Source: CAVWQV01 sp963757115 (lineage in GTDB: Bacteria > Pseudomonadota > Alphaproteobacteria > Acetobacterales > Acetobacteraceae). Taken from it: DNA of 64,000 nt. Under the pieces are notes generated by a model, which did no database searches, was not told the origin of the DNA, and saw only the letters and a list, made by a program, of their open reading frames with translations. Below are positions 59,563 to 64,000 of this stretch, piece by piece (position 1 is the first letter of the stretch; each line of letters begins with the position of its first letter). The stretch lies in the NCBI GenBank assembly GCA_963757115.1, contig CAVWQV010000008.1:62001-126000 (forward strand). The letters run 5' to 3'. Position numbers and translations under genes: made by a program.

Positions 59563-60177
59563 TCAAGAGGCTGTTCGACCGACGACTATGGCCTCTTCGA
59601 CGTCTCGGAGCCGGTCCTTGCCGAAATATATCGCGTTTCCCACGAAGAAGGTTGGAGAGCCGAATGTGCCGCGCGCGACGGATCGCTCCGTGTTTGCAAT
59701 GAGCTCATTCTTCACGTCGGCAGTTTGTGCTAGGGCAAACAGCCGGTCGGCATCGAATCCCGACTGGATGAGAACTTCATGCAGCACCTTGGCGTCGTCC
59801 AGCTTCTTCGGCTCGGCCCACATGTGACGATACATCTCGTCCACGTAGCGCTCGGTGATCCCGAGTTTCTTGGCCGCTATCGCGCCCCGCATCAGCATTA
59901 GCGTGTTAACCGGGAAGAACGGATTGTGCGTGAATCGCGTGATACCGTGCCGTCTGACAAAGCGCTCGGTTTCCAGTCGTTCGTACTCCAGCTTGTTGCG
60001 GATACCGGCGAACTGCTCCACGGGCGAACGGTTGTTGGTCGACTTGAACACGCCCCCGAGCAGCACCGGAACGTATTCAAAGCGGACGCCGGTCCGATGC
60101 TCGATGGCTGGAATGACCAAATGACTGAGATAGGCGTTGGGACTGCCGAAATCGAAGTGGAACTCGACGTCGCTCAT
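59563..60177 (-). CDS. DsbA-family 2-hydroxychromene-2-carboxylate isomerase-like protein
   Basis: Kappa-class GST/DsbA-fold protein of 204 aa. The active-site start EFHFDFGSPNAYLSHLVIPA carries the catalytic Ser of the SPNAYL motif, followed by VPVLLGGVFKSTNNRSP, and later the cis-Pro segment GTFGSPTFFVG. Family members isomerise hydroxychromene carboxylates in naphthalene-type pathways or act on CoA/GSH adducts. The ATG at 60177 has GAGGTGG upstream, inside the end of the SDR gene; the genes are 4 bp apart. Isomerase is a fold-level call; the pathway is unclear. Confidence 0.85.
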   Translation of the reverse strand: MSDVEFHFDFGSPNAYLSHLVIPAIEHRTGVRFEYVPVLLGGVFKSTNNRSPVEQFAGIRNKLEYERLETERFVRRHGITRFTHNPFFPVNTLMLMRGAIAAKKLGITERYVDEMYRHMWAEPKKLDDAKVLHEVLIQSGFDADRLFALAQTADVKNELIANTERSVARGTFGSPTFFVGNAIYFGKDRLRDVEEAIVVGRTAS

Positions 60178-60181
60178 CGGT

Positions 60182-60922
60182 CTACCACCTCTCCCCGAAC
60201 GGCCGGACATCGAGTTCGAAGGTCCACGCGTCTGATGGCTGCTGATAGAGCTGCCAATATGCCTCTGCTACCGACTGTGGCCGCATAAGGCGGTGGGGGT
60301 CGACCATCGCGTTCTCGCCTTCTCGCTCACGGATGCGTTCGCGCACCCAGGCGGTATCGACACCCAAATCGATGACGAGGTGCGCGACGTGGATGTTCTT
60401 CGGCCCGAGCTCGCGTGCGGTGCTTTGTGCGACGGCGCGCAGGCCGAATTTCGCGGCTGAGAACGCCGCGTAGCCGACGCCGCCACGCAGGCTCGCCGTC
60501 GCTCCAGTGAAGAAGATCGCGCCCCGACCACGCGGCACCATGAGGCGCGCCGCCTCACGCGCGGTGAGGAAACCTGCGTAGCAGGCCATTTCCCACACTT
60601 TCCGGAAAACGCGCTCGGTCGTCTCCACCAACGGCACGTTCACGTTGGCGCCGACATTGAAGATGCAGAGGTCCAGGGGCGCGTGGCGATCAGCGTCGCC
60701 AAGAAAGGCGGTGATCTCGTCTTCCTTCCTCGCATCCAGCGAGCGCGCCACAATACGGCCGCCCTCGGCCTCGATCTCGCGAATCAGCGGCGCGAGCTTC
60801 TCGCCGTTGCGCCGGCCGGCGAAGACAGTAAAGCCCTCACTTGCGAAGCGCTTGGCAATGGCGCTGCCGATAAAATCCCCGGCGCCGACCAAGGCCACGC
60901 TCTTGCTGTCGGGCTGCATCAC
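60182..60922 (-). CDS. Short-chain dehydrogenase/reductase with altered active site
   Basis: NAD(P)-binding protein of 246 aa. The cofactor loop is ALVGAGDFIGSAIAKRF, followed by AGRRN and FNVGAN (in place of NNAG). The active site reads FFTGATASLRGG, then YAAFSAAKFGLRAVAQ, so the usual YxxxK is FxxxK and the usual Ser is replaced by Gly/Thr. The Lys remains. Classical reductase chemistry is therefore doubtful; the protein may use an unusual mechanism or have another role. It starts over the stop of the acyl-CoA dehydrogenase gene (GTG/ATG at 60922-60917), so it is co-translated. Confidence 0.85.
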   Translation of the reverse strand: MMQPDSKSVALVGAGDFIGSAIAKRFASEGFTVFAGRRNGEKLAPLIREIEAEGGRIVARSLDARKEDEITAFLGDADRHAPLDLCIFNVGANVNVPLVETTERVFRKVWEMACYAGFLTAREAARLMVPRGRGAIFFTGATASLRGGVGYAAFSAAKFGLRAVAQSTARELGPKNIHVAHLVIDLGVDTAWVRERIREREGENAMVDPHRLMRPQSVAEAYWQLYQQPSDAWTFELDVRPFGERW

Positions 60923-62094
60923 ACCGGGTTACGCTCTACGAGCTGCCGCGCGATGATGATGCGCTGCATCTCGTTGGTGCCCTCGCCAATCACCATCAGC
61001 GGTGCGTCGCGATAGAAGCGCTCGATCGGGAGCTCGGTGGAGTAGCCGTAGGCTCCGTGAATGCGCATGGCCTCCAGCGATACGTTTACCGCGGCCTCAG
61101 AGGCGGCGAGCTTCGCCATCCCCGCTTCCATGTCGCACCTCTGGCCTAAATCGTAAACTTGCGCGGCTCGCTCGGTGAGTAGCCGGGCGGCCACGACCTG
61201 AGTGGCCATGTCGGCGAGCTTGAGCTGAATCGCCTGGTGCTGACAGATCGGTTTGCCGAACGTCTTCCGCAGCTGGCTGTAGTTCAGCGATTGGGTGAGA
61301 GCGGCCTGTGCGATACCCACGCCGCGGGCGGCGACGTTAATGCGCCCGAGCTCGAGGCCGCCGAGCGCATGCCGCATCCCGAAACCTTCGCGCTCGCCAA
61401 TCAGCCGCTCGGCCGGAATGCGGTAGTCGTCGAACACGAGTTCGGCGGAATCGATACCCTTGTAGCCGAGCTTCTCAAGCTTGCGGCCGACGCGGAAGCC
61501 AGTGTCCTTTTCGGCAAGGAACAGGCTCATGCCGCGGTGGCGCGGCTCGGCGTGTGGGTCCGTTCTCACTAGCAGGGCAAAGCAACTGCCGTGAATGCCA
61601 TTCGAAATCCAGGTCTTGGTGCCGTTCACGACGTACGTGTCGCCCTCGCGCCGAGCGGTTGTGCGGATCGCCTGGAGATCGGTGCCGCAATCGGGCTCGG
61701 TCAACGCGAGACCGCCGCGCAGGTCGCCCGTGGCGAAACGAGGTAAATAGGTGCGCCGCTGCCTTTCGGTGCCGAACCGCTGCACCGCCGCCGACATGAT
61801 AAGATGCGAGTTAAAGATTCCCGCGAGCGACATCCACACGCCTGCGATCCGTTCGACTAGTTTCGCGTAGAGCCCGGCGCTGAGGCCGAGTCCACCGTAT
61901 TCGGCAGGGATGGTCGCCCCGAACAGCCCAAGGTCCTTCATCCGGTCGACGATCTCGGCCGGATAAACATCGTCCCGTTCCAATGCGTGCACGTGCGGCG
62001 TGACGTCGCGTGCCAGGAAGCGATCGATGGCGTCGAGGATCTGCTCTGCCTGTTCGCCGCCGGTCGGAAACGCGACGGATAGCGGATCCTTCAT
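60919..62094 (-). CDS. Acyl-CoA dehydrogenase
   Basis: FAD-dependent enzyme of 391 aa. Motifs are RGGLALTEPDCGTDLQAI (flavin binding), YVVNGTKTWISNGIHGSC, FGKPICQHQAIQLKLADM, and the C-terminal APLMVIGEGTNEMQRIII with the catalytic Glu. It oxidises an acyl-CoA and reduces ETF. It is divergent from the CoA-transferase gene across about 100 bp and first in a three-gene minus-strand operon. With the CoA-transferase and MaoC hydratase on the other side, the region makes up a beta-oxidation-like module. Confidence 0.92.
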   Translation of the reverse strand: MKDPLSVAFPTGGEQAEQILDAIDRFLARDVTPHVHALERDDVYPAEIVDRMKDLGLFGATIPAEYGGLGLSAGLYAKLVERIAGVWMSLAGIFNSHLIMSAAVQRFGTERQRRTYLPRFATGDLRGGLALTEPDCGTDLQAIRTTARREGDTYVVNGTKTWISNGIHGSCFALLVRTDPHAEPRHRGMSLFLAEKDTGFRVGRKLEKLGYKGIDSAELVFDDYRIPAERLIGEREGFGMRHALGGLELGRINVAARGVGIAQAALTQSLNYSQLRKTFGKPICQHQAIQLKLADMATQVVAARLLTERAAQVYDLGQRCDMEAGMAKLAASEAAVNVSLEAMRIHGAYGYSTELPIERFYRDAPLMVIGEGTNEMQRIIIARQLVERNPV

Positions 62095-62195
62095 CAGACA
62101 CCTCTTGATCCACGCATCGGGACGCTCGCATGGCCGGGTGTCATGGTCAACGCTGTGGGTGGCGCGCTAAAGTTGCGCGGAAAGGGAGGAGCTCC

Positions 62196-63386
62196 ATGCT
62201 GCCGCTCGCTGGGCTTCGCGTCATCGCCGTCGAACAATACGGCGCTGGGCCGTTCGGGACCATGCAGCTCGCCGATCTCGGCGCCGAAGTCATCAAGATC
62301 GAGAACCCGGCCGATGGCGGTGACATGGGCCGGCGGGTCGGGCCGCATTTCGTCGGGCCGAATGACAGCCACTTCTATCAGAGCCTCAACCGCAACAAGC
62401 GCAGCTTGGCGCTCGACCTCAAACATCCCGACGCGCGCAGCGTCCTATTGCGGCTGACGGAGCGGTCGGATGCCGTACTGAACAATCTTCGCGGTGACCA
62501 GCCTAGCAAGCTCGGCTTGACCTACGACGCGCTCCAATCGGTCAATCCGCGCATCATCTGCACCCATCTCTCTGCCTACGGACGGGACGGTTCGCGAGCA
62601 TCGTGGCCGGGCTTCGACTATCTGATGCAGGCGGAGGCCGGGTATCTGTCAGTGACGGGAGAACCTGACGGTCCGCCCGCACGGTTCGGGCTTTCGGTCG
62701 TGGATTTCATGACCGGTCTATACGCTGCATTCGCCTTGCTGGCCGGCGTCACTGCCGCACGGGCAAGTGGGAGGGGCCGGGACATGGACGTGGACCTGTT
62801 CGGCTGCGCGCTCCAGAACCTCAACTATCTCGCGACGTGGTACCTCAACGAGGAACACGTGCAAGGCCGGGAGCCCCGCTCATCCCACCCTTCGCTTACT
62901 CCGAGCCAGCTGTTCCGGACGCGGGACGGCTGGATCTTTATCATGTGCAACAAGGAGAAGTTCTGGCCCTCCTTGTGCACATCGGTGGGCCGTCCGGAAC
63001 TTGCTGCCGACCCAGCCTTCGCGACCGCGGCGCTCCGACTGCGTAACCGGGGCCGGCTGACGACGGTTCTCGATGAGGTGCTTTCCACGCGCACCACCGC
63101 CGAGTGGCTCGCCACGTTTGCGGGCGAGGTACCCGCTGCGCCCGTGAACGACTTAAGGGCCGCCCTCGAGAACCCTATGCTTCACGAGCGTGGGCTCATC
63201 TGGAACCTGCCGCACCCCGATCGTCCCGGCTTTCGCGTAATCGGAACTCCTTTCGGCAACGATGCTCCCAAGCGGGCCGCTCCCGCGCTCGGGGCCGATA
63301 CGGTCGAGGTTCTGCGAGAGGCGGGATTGAGTGACGACGAGGTCGCCGCTTTGGCGTGGTCGGGCGTCATCATGACAGGAGGTTAG
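62196..63386 (+). CDS. Class III (CaiB/BaiF) CoA-transferase
   Basis: Moves CoA between acids without a covalent glutamyl-CoA of class I type; the family forms an aspartyl-CoA intermediate. The 396-aa protein has LPLAGLRVIAVEQYGAGPFG, ADLGAEVIKIENPADGGD, SLNRNKRSLALDLKHPDA, and the Asp in GLSVVDFMTGLYAAFALLAG. The ATG at 62196 follows AAGGGAGGA. It is divergent from the acyl-CoA dehydrogenase and followed after 10 bp by the MaoC gene. Mesaconate- or citramalate-type transfer is possible because of the MaoC neighbour, but is not shown. Confidence 0.92.
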   Translation: MLPLAGLRVIAVEQYGAGPFGTMQLADLGAEVIKIENPADGGDMGRRVGPHFVGPNDSHFYQSLNRNKRSLALDLKHPDARSVLLRLTERSDAVLNNLRGDQPSKLGLTYDALQSVNPRIICTHLSAYGRDGSRASWPGFDYLMQAEAGYLSVTGEPDGPPARFGLSVVDFMTGLYAAFALLAGVTAARASGRGRDMDVDLFGCALQNLNYLATWYLNEEHVQGREPRSSHPSLTPSQLFRTRDGWIFIMCNKEKFWPSLCTSVGRPELAADPAFATAALRLRNRGRLTTVLDEVLSTRTTAEWLATFAGEVPAAPVNDLRAALENPMLHERGLIWNLPHPDRPGFRVIGTPFGNDAPKRAAPALGADTVEVLREAGLSDDEVAALAWSGVIMTGG

Positions 63387-63396
63387 CGGAGCAACG

Positions 63397-63903
63397 ATGA
63401 CCGTCACACACAAGGAAGTCGGCCCGCAACGCTATCGCGAGAGCTTCGGCCGCTCATACGAAGACTTTGCGGTTGGCGACGTCTACGAGCATCGGCCCGG
63501 ACGCACTATCTCCGAGGCAGACAACACCTGGTTCACCCTGCTGACGATGAACCAGCATCCGCTGCATTTCGATGCCGTGTACGCCGCCAAATCCGAGTTC
63601 GGCCGACCGCTGGTCAACAGCTGCCTTACCTTGTCAATCGTGGTCGGCATGAGCGTCAGCGACGTGAGCCAGAAGGCGATAGGCAATCTCGGCTGGACCG
63701 ACATCAGGCTCACGGCACCCGTGTTTGTCGGAGACACGATCTACGCCGAATCGGAGGTGCTCGCCAAACGTCCGTCGGCGAGCCGCCCGACGCAGGGCAT
63801 CGTCAGGGTGCGCACTTTGGGCCGTAAGGCAGACGGGACGACGTTCATCAGCTTCGAGCGGCAAGTGCTGGTGCCGAGGCGAGGTCAGGCCGTCGACGAT
63901 TGA
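63397..63903 (+). CDS. MaoC-family enoyl-CoA hydratase/dehydratase
   Basis: Single hot-dog domain of 168 aa. The start SYEDFAVGDVYEHRPGRTIS, then TLLTMNQHPLHFDAVYAAKS, carries the catalytic His/Asp region, and LVNSCLTLSIVVGMSVSDVS follows. The TMNQHPLHFD variant is close to the mesaconyl-CoA hydratase group as I recall it. It would hydrate the enoyl-CoA made by the acyl-CoA dehydrogenase. 10 bp after the CoA-transferase. Confidence 0.88.
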   Translation: MTVTHKEVGPQRYRESFGRSYEDFAVGDVYEHRPGRTISEADNTWFTLLTMNQHPLHFDAVYAAKSEFGRPLVNSCLTLSIVVGMSVSDVSQKAIGNLGWTDIRLTAPVFVGDTIYAESEVLAKRPSASRPTQGIVRVRTLGRKADGTTFISFERQVLVPRRGQAVDD

Positions 63904-63983
63904 TGGAAACTGGCCAATTTGGGTGTAAAGCGGGGAACTGCTAGCGTTCTGTCGACTGCGAAACACCGGAGGAGGACAGGCCA

Positions 63984-64000
63984 ATGAGCGACCTCTACGG
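63984..64000 (+). CDS. Start of a further gene, cut by the window end
   Basis: ATG at 63984 with GGAGGAGG about nine bases upstream; only MSDLY is visible. Separated from the MaoC gene by 80 bp, in the same direction. Function cannot be told. Confidence 0.55.

Overview
The window is a high-GC chromosomal segment from what is most likely an alphaproteobacterium, probably near the Acetobacteraceae/Rhodospirillales. Four things suggest this: a 5S rRNA followed by initiator tRNA-Met (the usual alphaproteobacterial end of an rrn operon), a petABC set next to hemF and mtnP, a single-chain indolepyruvate:ferredoxin oxidoreductase, and FixJ-type signalling. The assignment rests on gene content and order only. 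At least 16 genes or positions carry isolated one-base frameshifts, mostly extra bases, inside otherwise well-conserved genes. They look like residual assembly indels rather than decay, so genes are described here as if repaired and each break is stated.

Layout. (1) 0-12.5 kb, + strand: an aryl/acyl catabolic cluster made of a 2-oxoacid:ferredoxin oxidoreductase (cut by the window edge), an MFS permease, a PDC-hydrolase-like amidohydrolase, a flavin reductase with a MarR-like tail, a SnoaL-like protein, an acyl-CoA ligase, a Pseudomonas (class II)-like PHA synthase, a PHA depolymerase and an acyl-CoA dehydrogenase. (2) 12.6-17.8 kb: a hypothetical gene, then an IS91-type element that also carries a tyrosine recombinase and has unusual split inverted repeats, then an IS481-family element with a 6-bp target duplication that cuts a small exported-protein gene. 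(3) 17.8-38.7 kb: a stress or low-oxygen island. It holds a double PRC-barrel protein, a likely operon of phosphoketolase, aldolase, phosphatase and quinol NO reductase, a proton-pumping P-type ATPase, triose-phosphate isomerase, a slipin, a GH65 phosphorylase with a beta-phosphoglucomutase-like HAD protein, a lone receiver protein, and a very large CheB-CheR-PAS-kinase-REC-REC-LuxR protein. Four copies of one 14-bp motif lie in intergenic regions of this island and nowhere else that I found, which suggests a FixJ-like regulon.

(4) 38.7-47.3 kb: a recombination-prone zone with an IS256-type remnant, a broken serine recombinase, tRNA-fMet, a shortened 5S rRNA, and an integrase module (PrimPol-DUF3987 replication protein, HTH protein, unknown protein, tyrosine integrase) lying between 3-prime fragments of a tRNA-Gly gene and a tRNA-Glu gene. 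(5) 47.5-53.1 kb: a polysaccharide export lipoprotein, glmS, a flavoprotein monooxygenase-like gene and an ATP-grasp ligase. (6) 53.2-59.5 kb: hemF, petABC (cytochrome bc1), mtnP, a small acidic protein and a double retropepsin-like protein. (7) 59.5-64 kb: a divergent acyl-CoA cluster, with a DsbA-fold isomerase, a non-canonical SDR and an acyl-CoA dehydrogenase to the left, and a CaiB-type CoA-transferase, a MaoC hydratase and the first codons of another gene to the right.

The most interesting candidate system is the 18-39 kb island. A putative shared operator, a FixJ-like output domain on a single-chain methylesterase/methyltransferase/kinase, and genes for phosphoketolase metabolism, NO removal, proton export and sugar-phosphate salvage suggest a co-regulated programme for oxygen-poor or nitrosative conditions.
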